Below are positions 1-5,582 of a stretch of DNA of 7,362 nt, piece after piece. Under the pieces are notes generated by a model. It saw nothing but the letters and a program-made list of their open reading frames with translations, made no database searches and was not told where the DNA came from. This DNA is from an uncultured Blautia sp. (GTDB taxonomy: Bacteria; Bacillota_A; Clostridia; Lachnospirales; Lachnospiraceae). How positions within the stretch are numbered: the stretch's first letter is position 1; each line of letters begins with the position of its first letter. Made by a program: the position numbers and the translations under genes. The stretch covers positions 1-7,362 of the forward strand of contig CAJLTE010000125.1 in NCBI GenBank assembly GCA_905209435.1, in the 5' to 3' direction.

Positions 1-328
1 CGGATGTTGCACAGAATACTGTCTGGAAGATTAAGAATGCCCAGAAAGGAACTCCATCAGGAAGCATTCCTGAACCATAGTGTGCTTCTGTGGCGATACC
101 ACCGATTTTTCCGATAAATCCATTGCCTGTACCGAACATCAGACCGAAGCCGACCAGCCAGAAGACCGGAGTTCCGATACAGAAGTCCATCAGGTTTTTC
201 ATGATAATGTTACCTGCATTTTTGGCTCTTGTGAAGCCTGTTTCTACCATTGCAAATCCGGCCTGCATAAAGAAGACCAGTGCGGCGCCGACCAGCACCC
301 AAATTGTGTTTACTGCGGAAAATTCCAT
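1..328 (-). CDS. amt: Ammonium transporter Amt, N-terminal part (runs off left edge)
   Basis: The minus strand from the ATG at 328 encodes 109 residues without a stop before the window edge. The product begins MEFSAVNTIWVLVGAALVFF and continues through MQAGFAMVETG, RAKNAGNIIMKNLMDF and FWLVGFGLMFG to FLIFQTVFCATS. These are the first membrane helices of the Amt/MEP/Rh family: the ETG turn after helix 1, the AKN segment, and the start of the helix that ends F-x-x-T/A. Family members are trimeric inner-membrane channels that recruit ammonium and pass ammonia inward, and are usually controlled by a PII protein; no PII gene is visible here. The ribosome binding site GGGAGGA lies 7 to 9 bases before the start. 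The gene follows glnN in the same direction but is separated by a terminator-like repeat and has its own leader hairpin, so it is probably regulated separately but in parallel. Confidence 0.95.
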   Translation of the reverse strand, partial: MEFSAVNTIWVLVGAALVFFMQAGFAMVETGFTRAKNAGNIIMKNLMDFCIGTPVFWLVGFGLMFGTGNGFIGKIGGIATEAHYGSGMLPDGVPFWAFLIFQTVFCATS

Positions 329-362
329 AATAATATTCCTCCCTCATAAAAATTTCCTCATA

Positions 363-420
363 TTTTATAAAATGCAAAAAGCGCGATGTCTGATCTATGG
401 CCAGTTCATCGCGCTTTTGC
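363..420 (-). terminator. Terminator-like leader hairpin upstream of amt
   Basis: On the minus strand the arms at 407-420 and 374-388 (GCAAAAGCGCGATG and CATCGCGCTTTTTGC) pair almost perfectly, with one extra base, around an 18-base loop. A T-run lies in the 3' arm, and the palindrome TTTTATAAAA follows at 363-372. The hairpin sits 46 bases upstream of the amt start, inside the expected leader. This suggests premature termination (attenuation) rather than the end of glnN, which has its own repeat at 524-622. The same arrangement occurs in front of glnN. The regulator is unknown. Confidence 0.65.
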
Positions 421-440
421 GAATATAAAATCCATATTTA

Positions 441-469
441 TTTATAGTGCATAACATATCTGATGTGAT
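441..469 (-). promoter_or_regulatory. Weak candidate promoter for amt
   Basis: Minus-strand ATCACA at 464-469 (4 of 6 to the -35 consensus) is followed after 17 bases by TATAAA at 441-446 (5 of 6 to the -10). Transcription would start near 434, just before the leader hairpin, much as for glnN. The match is poor in AT-rich sequence, so this is tentative. Nothing else recognisable lies between 421 and 523. Confidence 0.3.
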
Positions 470-523
470 GAAAAAGATGTTCGATGTGACTGTATGCTAT
501 GCGCTTTTAAATCAAAATTATAT

Positions 524-622
524 GTAAAACAGGGGAATATCAAAATATCGTGTGATTAATGGATGAGGAAATCGATAATGAATTATGAAGTAGAGTTCAT
601 AAAGATATTCCCCTGTTATTAC
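524..622 (-). terminator. Long inverted repeat after glnN, probable terminator
   Basis: Fourteen bases at 604-617 (gatattcccctgtt) are perfectly complementary to 528-541. The pairing extends to 524-527 and 619-622 with one bulged base at 618. The repeat begins 8 bases after the glnN stop codon, and on the minus strand the second arm ends in TTTT. The 62-base interior can form at least two smaller stems: TATGAA/TTCATA around CTCTAC, and TATCG/CGATA. A loop this large is unusual for an intrinsic terminator, so a structured RNA or a small palindromic element is an alternative. Confidence 0.5.
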
Positions 623-629
623 CTGTTAA

Positions 630-2729
630 TTAAACGGAAAACAGAAGCTTGTCATATGTAGGATATGGAAGCAGTGCATCCGGAATCAGAGTTTCTGCTG
701 CATCTACAGACTTTCTGAGTTCATCCATATCAGAAAGAACAACTGTCTGGTATGCTTTTGCATTAGCCAGAGGATCTTCTGTAGCAAGCGCTTTGGCAGT
801 GTCTGCTTTTAAGGTCTCAAGACCTGTGGAAATCTCATCAGCAAGCTGTGACAGCTCTTTGATCAGTTTTCCTTCAGAAGCTGTGCTGACATCTGAAACA
901 ACTGATTTTTTAGCAACAGCAGTAGCTGCAACTTTGTCGATATATGCGAATACAGATGGAAGGAAATCCTTCTGTACCATTTCAACCATAGTATTGGACT
1001 CAATGTTAAGAATCTTGGAATAGGATTCCAGCCAGATCTCATAACGGGATTCAATTTCTTCTTTTGTGAAGATATGATATTTGGTAAAGAGTTCAATATT
1101 TTTATCTGCGATCCACTGAGGAAGAGCATCTGGTGTAGATTTCAGGTTAAAGAGACCTCGTTTCTCAGCTTCTTCGATCCATTCGTCTGTATAACCGTTT
1201 CCGTTAAAGATAACACATTTATGATCAATAATTGTCTTCTTGATCAGTTCGTGGATTGCATCCTCCATCTTGTCTTCCGGTACATCCTTTAACTGTTCTG
1301 CAAACTGGTGAACACACTCAGCAACAGCAGTGTTTAAAATAATGTTCGGGTTTGCAACAGAAGCTTCGGAACCAAGCATACGGAATTCGAATTTGTTACC
1401 TGTAAATGCGAATGGTGAAGTACGGTTTCTGTCTGTATTGTCTTTTACGAAATGTGGAAGTACTTTTGCACCGATATCCATCTGGACTGCGCGGCTTCCT
1501 GCAAAATATTCGTCATTTTCGATAGATTTTAATACTTCTGTCAGTTCATCACCGAGGAATACGGATACAACAGCAGGCGGAGCCTCGTTTGCACCAAGAC
1601 GGTGATCGTTTCCTGCGCTTGCTACAGAGATACGAAGTACATCTGCATATTCATCAACAGCTTTGATAACAGCTGTCAGGAAAATCAGGAACTGTGTATT
1701 TTCTGCAGGTGTTTTTCCTGGATCAAGGATGTTTACACCTGTATCAGTGATCATGGACCAGTTGTTGTGTTTACCACTTCCGTTGATTCCTTCGAAAGGT
1801 TTTTCATGAAGGAGGCATACAAGTCCATGCTTGTCAGCAACTTTCTTCATTACTTCCATTGTTAACTGGTTGTGGTCAACTGCAACGTTTGTTGTATCGA
1901 ATACAGGAGCCAGCTCATGCTGTGCAGGAGCAACTTCATTATGTTTTGTTTTAGCCGGAATACCAAGTTTCCAGAGCTCTACATCCAGGTCATGCATATA
2001 AGCTGCAACACGAGGTTTCAGAGCACCGAAATAATGATCTTCCATTTCCTGTCCTTTAGGAGCAGGGGCACCGATCAGTGTACGTCCGCAGAATACAAGG
2101 TCTTTTCTCTGTTTATATAATTCCTTGTCTACCAGGAAGTATTCCTGTTCAGGACCTACGGTTGTATTGACATGTTTTACTTCTTTATTTCCTATTATAT
2201 GAAGAAGGTTTGTTGCTTCTTTATCAAGCGTCTGCATGGAACGAAGGAGAGGAGTCTTTTTATCAAGTGCTTCTCCGCTGTAAGAGCAGAATGCTGTAGG
2301 AATATAAAGAGTTCCGTCTTTAATGAAGGCTGGTGATGTAGGATCCCATGCTGTATATCCTCTTGCCTCGAATGTGGCACGAAGACCGCCTGACGGGAAA
2401 CTGGAAGCATCCGGCTCACCTTTTACAAGTTCTTTACCTGAGAAATCCATGATCACCTGACCATCTCCTGTAGGAGAAATGAAGCTGTCATGTTTCTCTG
2501 CAGTTACGTTTGTCATTGGCTGGAACCAGTGAGTATAATGAGTGGCGCCGTTCTCGGTAGCCCATTCTTTCATTGCAACAGCAACGGAGTTGGCAACATC
2601 AAGTTCAAGGTGTGTACCGCTCTCGATTGTTTTCTTTAATGCTTTGTACATGTCTTTTGGCAGTTTACTTCTCATTACTTTGTCGTTGAAGACCAGGCTG
2701 CCGTACAGTTCAGGGATATTCTGTGCCAT
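630..2729 (-). CDS. glnN: Glutamine synthetase type III
   Basis: This 699-residue protein condenses ammonium and glutamate to glutamine using ATP in the cytoplasm. Its length matches GSIII (about 700 residues, dodecameric) and not GSI (about 450). Visible landmarks are the GSIII N-terminal region with FPSGGLRATFEARGYTAWDP (residues 111-130), the metal/glutamate site GPEQEYFLVD (192-201), KHNEVAPAQHELAP (262-275), the ATP/substrate motif NGSGKHNNWS (316-325), and the arginine-rich active-site stretch KDNTDRNRTSPFAFTGNKFEFR (429-450). A helical C-terminal part rich in Ala, Lys and Glu (about 600-680) is typical of GSIII. The ATG at 2729 is preceded by AAAGGAGAG at good spacing. The gene is first in a minus-strand pair with amt and divergent from purF. 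It has its own consensus promoter and a leader of about 200 bases with three hairpins. No lesions were seen. Confidence 0.97.
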   Translation of the reverse strand: MAQNIPELYGSLVFNDKVMRSKLPKDMYKALKKTIESGTHLELDVANSVAVAMKEWATENGATHYTHWFQPMTNVTAEKHDSFISPTGDGQVIMDFSGKELVKGEPDASSFPSGGLRATFEARGYTAWDPTSPAFIKDGTLYIPTAFCSYSGEALDKKTPLLRSMQTLDKEATNLLHIIGNKEVKHVNTTVGPEQEYFLVDKELYKQRKDLVFCGRTLIGAPAPKGQEMEDHYFGALKPRVAAYMHDLDVELWKLGIPAKTKHNEVAPAQHELAPVFDTTNVAVDHNQLTMEVMKKVADKHGLVCLLHEKPFEGINGSGKHNNWSMITDTGVNILDPGKTPAENTQFLIFLTAVIKAVDEYADVLRISVASAGNDHRLGANEAPPAVVSVFLGDELTEVLKSIENDEYFAGSRAVQMDIGAKVLPHFVKDNTDRNRTSPFAFTGNKFEFRMLGSEASVANPNIILNTAVAECVHQFAEQLKDVPEDKMEDAIHELIKKTIIDHKCVIFNGNGYTDEWIEEAEKRGLFNLKSTPDALPQWIADKNIELFTKYHIFTKEEIESRYEIWLESYSKILNIESNTMVEMVQKDFLPSVFAYIDKVAATAVAKKSVVSDVSTASEGKLIKELSQLADEISTGLETLKADTAKALATEDPLANAKAYQTVVLSDMDELRKSVDAAETLIPDALLPYPTYDKLLFSV

Positions 2730-2777
2730 ATAGGTACTCTCCTTTCGGTTTGCAATATTTTCTGAATATGTGTAGTG

Positions 2778-2858
2778 CCGCTGCAGATCACCATTGTGAC
2801 TGCCTGCGGTTTTCGTCTCATAGAAAATTCCTCATCGAACATTTTCTATGAAACGAAA
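2778..2858 (-). promoter_or_regulatory. Two adjacent hairpins in the glnN leader
   Basis: Downstream of the terminator-like hairpin, the glnN leader folds into two back-to-back stems on the minus strand. The first pairs 2841-2858 with 2811-2828: 18 base pairs with one G-U pair and a 12-base loop. The second, at 2778-2809, stacks CCGC/GCGG, GCAG/CTGC and TCAC/GTGA around an AATG tetraloop, with small bulges. Only one base separates them. Neither is followed by a U-run, so they are more likely mRNA-stabilising, protein-binding or ligand-sensing structures than terminators. I cannot match them to a known riboswitch class. Confidence 0.55.
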
Positions 2859-2871
2859 GTTTTATAAAACG

Positions 2872-2920
2872 AAAAAAGCGCCCTGGATGAGATCTCTGTA
2901 GATCTTTCCAAAGCGCCTTT
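2872..2920 (-). terminator. Terminator-like leader hairpin upstream of glnN
   Basis: Minus-strand arms at 2907-2920 (AAAGGCGCTTTGGA) and 2874-2887 (TCCAGGGCGCTTTT) form a 14-pair stem including G-U pairs. An inner AGATCT/AGATCT stem has an ACAG loop. Six Ts at 2872-2877 end the structure, and TTTTATAAAA follows at 2860-2869. It begins only about 8 bases after the predicted transcription start, so unrestrained it should stop most transcripts at about +55. This implies attenuation, or a short RNA as a second product. Confidence 0.7.
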
Positions 2921-2934
2921 GCTTTATGTGCTGT

Positions 2935-2963
2935 ACTATAAACGAAATGAAAACAGATGTCAA
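2935..2963 (-). promoter_or_regulatory. glnN promoter (sigma-A type)
   Basis: On the minus strand TTGACA at 2958-2963 is separated by 17 bases from TATAGT at 2935-2940. That is a perfect -35 box and a 5-of-6 -10 box. The predicted start is near 2928, giving a leader of about 200 bases. The same two hexamers and spacer length occur at the pyrG promoter. Poly-A/T tracts just upstream (about 2968-2998) could act as UP elements for both this and the divergent purF promoter. Confidence 0.85.
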
Positions 2964-3021
2964 GCACTTTTTTTGAAAAAATTCAGAAAAAATTTTTGAG
3001 ATGTGGCAAAAAAAGGATAGG

Positions 3022-3049
3022 TTGACAAATTTGTTTCTATTATTATAAT
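3022..3049 (+). promoter_or_regulatory. purF promoter (sigma-A type)
   Basis: TTGACA at 3022-3027 and TATAAT at 3044-3049 are perfect consensus hexamers with a 16-base spacer. The predicted start is near 3056, leaving a leader of about 180 bases. It is divergent from the glnN promoter, with 58 bases between the two -35 boxes. I saw no Bacillus-type PurR box. Confidence 0.8.
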
Positions 3050-3069
3050 TTTGGTTTGTAAGTATGAAT

Positions 3070-3219
3070 TCAGCAAAATAGCGGCATATTGGACGGATAG
3101 ATATTTATTAGATGTCTCATCCCTGATAGACAGAAAAGTTTTGCTGACATAGACTGGTATATCGTTTTTATTTTTTTGAATGTACCAGTATTCTGAAAAA
3201 GATATTCAAAAGAGAATAC
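3070..3219 (+). promoter_or_regulatory. Structured purF leader
   Basis: Three stems can form between the promoter and the ribosome binding site. The first is TCAGCAAAA/TTTTGCTGA (3070-3078 with 3139-3147), enclosing a smaller stem at 3095-3101/3115-3122 with one bulge. The second is ACTGGTATAT/ATGTACCAGT (3153-3162 with 3180-3189), with a U-rich 17-base loop. The third is GTATTCT/AGAATAC (3188-3194 with 3213-3219), which ends 4 bases before the GGAGGA site and shares two bases with the second. It does not match the conserved cores of purine, PRPP (ykkC-type) or ZTP riboswitches that I could recognise. Function is inferred only from structure. Confidence 0.45.
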
Positions 3220-3235
3220 GATCGGAGGAAATCAG

Positions 3236-4657
3236 ATGGCTGGAATAAAAGAAGAGTGCGGCGTCTTTGGAATTTATGATCTGGATGGCGGCAATGTAGT
3301 TCCGTCCATATATTATGGACTGACTTCCCTGCAGCACAGAGGACAGGAATCCTGCGGACTTGCAGTTTCTGATACTAAGGGAGAGCGTGGAAATGTGAAG
3401 TTTCATAAGGATCTGGGACTTGTAAGTGAGGTTCTCAGACAGGATGTTGTCCGTAAATATGAGGGAGATATTGGTATTGGTCATGTAAGATATTCCACAA
3501 CAGGAGCTTCTGTTGCAGAGAATGCACAGCCCCTTGTTTTGTCTTATGTAAAGGGAACTCTTGCACTTGCACATAACGGAAATCTGGTTAATACACCGGA
3601 ACTGAAATGGGAACTGATCCAGAATGGAGCGATTTTCCATACAACTACAGATTCAGAGGTTATTGCGTTCCATATTGCAAGGGAACGTGTACATTCCAAG
3701 ACAGTAGAAGAAGCTGTGTTAAAGACTGCAAAGAAGATCAAAGGTGCTTATGGCCTGGTAGTTATGAGCCCGAGAAAGCTGATCGCTGTCCGTGACCCAT
3801 ATGGACTGAAGCCATTATGTCTTGGTAAAAGAGGAAATGCTTATGTCATTGCTTCTGAGAGCTGTGCACTCACATCTGTAAGCGCAGAATTTATCCGTGA
3901 CATCGAGCCTGGTGAGATCCTTACGATCACAAAAGACGGACTGAAGTCCAACAAAGATCTTGCGGCAGCTGCTGCGAAACGTGCGCATTGCGTATTTGAG
4001 TACATATATTTTGCAAGACTTGACAGTACTATTGACGGAGTTAAGGTCTATGATGCCAGAATCCGTGGCGGCAAATCTCTTGCCAAATCTTATCCTGTAG
4101 AAGCGGATATCGTAACAGGTGTGCCGGAGTCCGGACTCCCTGCTGCAAAGGGATATTCCGAAGCATCCGGAATTCCGTTTGCATTTGCTTTCTATAAGAA
4201 CAGTTATATTGGAAGAACTTTTATCAAGCCGACTCAGGAGGAGCGTGAGTCCAGTGTTCATCTGAAACTGAGTGTGCTGGAATCTGTTGTCAAAGGCAAG
4301 AGAATTGTTCTGGTGGATGATTCTATCGTTCGTGGAACAACCATTGCAAACTTGATCCATATGTTAAAAGAGGCGGGAGCAAAGGAAGTCCATGTACGTA
4401 TCAGTTCACCGCCGTTCCTGCATCCATGTTATTTCGGAACGGATGTGCCGTCCAATGACCAGCTCATTGCAGCAAGTCACAGTACAGAGGAGATACGTAA
4501 AATGATCGGCGCAGACTCTCTCGGATATATGCAGACAGATTATCTGGAGGGAATGGCAGGCGGTCTGCCATTATGCAAAGCATGTTTTGATGGAAATTAT
4601 CCTATGGAGATTCCGGATTATACGAACGCAGAGTTTGCGGATATTGTGAAGTGCTGA
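3236..4657 (+). CDS. purF: Amidophosphoribosyltransferase (glutamine PRPP amidotransferase)
   Basis: This 473-residue cytoplasmic enzyme makes phosphoribosylamine from PRPP and glutamine, the committed first step of purine synthesis. The N-terminal class II glutaminase domain starts after a 7-residue propeptide at Cys8 (EECGVFGIYD), which must be exposed by cleavage to act as nucleophile. SLQHRGQES (31-39), GHVRYSTTG (82-90) and HNGNLVNT (113-120) follow. The phosphoribosyltransferase domain carries the PRPP loop VLVDDSIVRGTT (358-369). Cys252, Cys398, Cys447 and Cys450 match the four ligands of the [4Fe-4S] cluster in the Bacillus-type enzyme, so oxygen-sensitive stability is expected. GGAGGA precedes the ATG at 3236 with good spacing. 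The gene stands alone rather than in a pur operon, divergent from glnN, with a structured leader. It appears intact. Confidence 0.97.
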   Translation: MAGIKEECGVFGIYDLDGGNVVPSIYYGLTSLQHRGQESCGLAVSDTKGERGNVKFHKDLGLVSEVLRQDVVRKYEGDIGIGHVRYSTTGASVAENAQPLVLSYVKGTLALAHNGNLVNTPELKWELIQNGAIFHTTTDSEVIAFHIARERVHSKTVEEAVLKTAKKIKGAYGLVVMSPRKLIAVRDPYGLKPLCLGKRGNAYVIASESCALTSVSAEFIRDIEPGEILTITKDGLKSNKDLAAAAAKRAHCVFEYIYFARLDSTIDGVKVYDARIRGGKSLAKSYPVEADIVTGVPESGLPAAKGYSEASGIPFAFAFYKNSYIGRTFIKPTQEERESSVHLKLSVLESVVKGKRIVLVDDSIVRGTTIANLIHMLKEAGAKEVHVRISSPPFLHPCYFGTDVPSNDQLIAASHSTEEIRKMIGADSLGYMQTDYLEGMAGGLPLCKACFDGNYPMEIPDYTNAEFADIVKC

Positions 4658-4933
4658 GAGAATGAAAGTAGGGACATTCCTTAATTGAAGAAGACTTTTT
4701 AAACTTAATTAAGCAGTGAAAAGGTTAGAAATTAGGAAACGGGAGTTTTTGAAAAAGTTCATAAAAATAGCAGAAACCTGTCGAAATATATGGAATCAAT
4801 CTCATAAAGTGGTAAAACCAATCAGAAGAGAGATACATATAAAATACAAAATGATTCTGTAAAAACAGGGAAAAGTGAACAGAATGCACAATAAAAAGCC
4901 TCTGGCTTACTAAAATTGGACATATAAAAAAAC
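4658..4933. other. Intergenic region between purF and the HPr-like gene
   Basis: There is no convincing gene in these 276 AT-rich bases. An imperfect inverted repeat, CTTAATTGA (4680-4688) with TTAATTAAG (4705-4713), lies just after purF but lacks a following T-run. AAGCC/GGCTT (4896-4900 with 4904-4908) has a T-run only when read on the minus strand, where no gene needs ending. The purF terminator is therefore not clearly identified. Confidence 0.4.
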
Positions 4934-4962
4934 TTGACAAATTCTGAAATGAGGAAGATAAT
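4934..4962 (+). promoter_or_regulatory. Promoter of the HPr-like gene
   Basis: TTGACA at 4934-4939 is followed after 17 bases by GATAAT at 4957-4962 (5 of 6 to the -10 box). The predicted start is near 4969, giving a leader of about 50 bases. The TTG of this -35 box also opens the longest reading frame of the HPr-like gene, but this cannot be a real start because it would lie upstream of its own transcript start. Confidence 0.75.
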
Positions 4963-5020
4963 GTGTGCATCTGATACAAGACAAACCAATGTTTTCAGAT
5001 TTTCAGAAAGGGTGATGACA

Positions 5021-5248
5021 ATGTCACAGAGTAAAATTAAGTTAAACGCAACCGAAGAAGTTCAGGAATTTGTAAACGCGGCAAGCAGATGCGATTTTGA
5101 TATTGATGTATATTATAACAGATTTTTAATTGATGCAAAGTCAATCCTTGGTGTACTCAGCCTGGATCTGACCAGAGAGCTGACAGTTGACTGTCACGGA
5201 GAGAGTCCGGAATTTAATCGTACATTGAAGAAATTTGCAGTTGCATAG
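5021..5248 (+). CDS. HPr-like protein lacking the phosphocarrier histidine
   Basis: The 75-residue product begins MSQSKIKLNATEEVQEFVNA and resembles HPr of the phosphotransferase system. The segment DFDIDVYYNRFLIDAKSILGVLSLDL aligns with the middle of HPr, including the K-S-I-x-G-V-x-S-L motif around the regulatory serine (Ser46 in Bacillus HPr, Ser41 here). The usual active-site segment, G-I-H-A-R-P-A, is absent and a shortened TEEVQEF stretch replaces it; the only histidine, His59, is elsewhere. It therefore cannot carry phosphate in the normal way. A Crh-like regulatory or structural role is an inference. ATG 5021 is chosen because AAAGGGTG (5006-5013) lies upstream at usable spacing; ATG 5015 is possible but too close to that site. 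It is monocistronic, with its own promoter and a downstream hairpin. Confidence 0.85.
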   Translation: MSQSKIKLNATEEVQEFVNAASRCDFDIDVYYNRFLIDAKSILGVLSLDLTRELTVDCHGESPEFNRTLKKFAVA

Positions 5249-5280
5249 ATTTTACATTTTTTTACAACCGAATAATTATT

Positions 5281-5331
5281 GCAGAGAAGACGGGCCTGGC
5301 AGATGAATTTCTACAGACCTGTCTTTTCTGT
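5281..5331 (+). terminator. Probable terminator of the HPr-like gene
   Basis: The arms at 5281-5294 and 5318-5331 pair over about 14 positions including G-U pairs, around a 23-base loop. The 3' arm contains TCTTTTCTGTATT, a broken U-rich tail. It lies 32 bases after the stop codon and before the pyrG promoter, the expected position. The large loop and interrupted tail make it less certain than the pyrG leader terminator. Confidence 0.55.
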
Positions 5332-5389
5332 ATTATGGTTATTGTTGTATGCAGAATATAGGGTTTCTGAAAAACAAGAAAATTCATTA

Positions 5390-5418
5390 TTGACAAACGA
5401 AAAAAAATGTTTTATAGT
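5390..5418 (+). promoter_or_regulatory. pyrG promoter P1 (sigma-A type)
   Basis: TTGACA at 5390-5395, a 17-base spacer, and TATAGT at 5413-5418. Hexamers and spacing are identical to the glnN promoter. The predicted start is an A or T near 5425, giving a leader of about 158 bases that contains the full attenuator. Confidence 0.85.
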
Positions 5419-5443
5419 ATAGCATATTTTTAAAGAAAGCCAA

Positions 5444-5471
5444 TTGAACATATTATTATAGAAGATATGAT
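5444..5471 (+). promoter_or_regulatory. Possible second pyrG promoter P2
   Basis: TTGAAC at 5444-5449 and TATGAT at 5466-5471 are separated by 16 bases; each matches consensus at 5 of 6 or a little less. A start near 5478 would fall inside the 7-base sequence that can pair with the terminator's 5' arm. RNAs from P2 would therefore lack much of the antiterminator. AT-rich sequence makes chance matches likely. Confidence 0.35.
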
Positions 5472-5472
5472 G

Positions 5473-5550
5473 ATCTGACAAAGGCGTCAGATGCAGAATA
5501 CCAGATGGGTCAAGTGCCCTCTGATAGCTGCATCTGACGCCTTTTTATTT
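5473..5550 (+). terminator. pyrG leader attenuator (terminator with competing stem)
   Basis: The stem GGCGTCAGATGCAG (5483-5496) with CTGCATCTGACGCC (5528-5541) is a perfect 14 pairs, extended to 17 by AAA/TTT and followed by TTTTTATTT. Its loop holds a smaller stem, CAGA-GGG/CCC-TCTG (5502-5509 with 5517-5523). Because it lies between the pyrG promoter and the pyrG start, it should act as an attenuator. ATCTGAC occurs at 5473-5479 and again within the 3' arm at 5532-5538, so GTCAGAT (5486-5492) has two mutually exclusive partners. Bacillus pyrG is controlled by CTP through a leader terminator; that mechanism needs a GGGC start, which is not seen here. Confidence 0.85.
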
Positions 5551-5582
5551 ATAAACAAAGGATGATGGAGGAGGAAATCAAA

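Noticed and set aside
80..428. Two overlapping plus-strand open frames at the left edge
   Set aside because: They lie opposite the amt coding sequence and its leader hairpin; the minus-strand translation is a clear Amt N-terminus.
649..2733. Several plus-strand open frames across glnN
   Set aside because: They are shadows of the strongly supported glnN reading frame, with low-complexity Ser/Cys/Phe-rich translations and no start signals.
2731..2928. Canonical ANTAR double hairpin or glutamine riboswitch in the glnN leader
   Set aside because: No pair of hairpins with six-base loops having A at position 1 and G at position 4 precedes the terminator, and no glutamine riboswitch core is recognisable.
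3056..3235. Purine, PRPP or ZTP riboswitch in the purF leader
   Set aside because: I looked for the conserved core sequences and three-stem purine layout and did not find them; only generic hairpins are supported.
3206..4360. Minus-strand open frames across purF
   Set aside because: They are antisense shadows of purF; none has a ribosome binding site or a recognisable product.
4725..4979. Minus-strand open frame of 84 residues rich in Phe, Ser and Leu
   Set aside because: It opens with TTG without a ribosome binding site, overlaps the HPr-like promoter, has the composition of translated AT-rich DNA, and resembles no family I know.
5480..5485. Six-base loop AAAGGC in the pyrG leader fitting the A1/G4 rule of ANTAR targets
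   Set aside because: Only a single such loop is present, no matching partner hairpin is seen, and pyrG is not a typical ANTAR target; probably chance.
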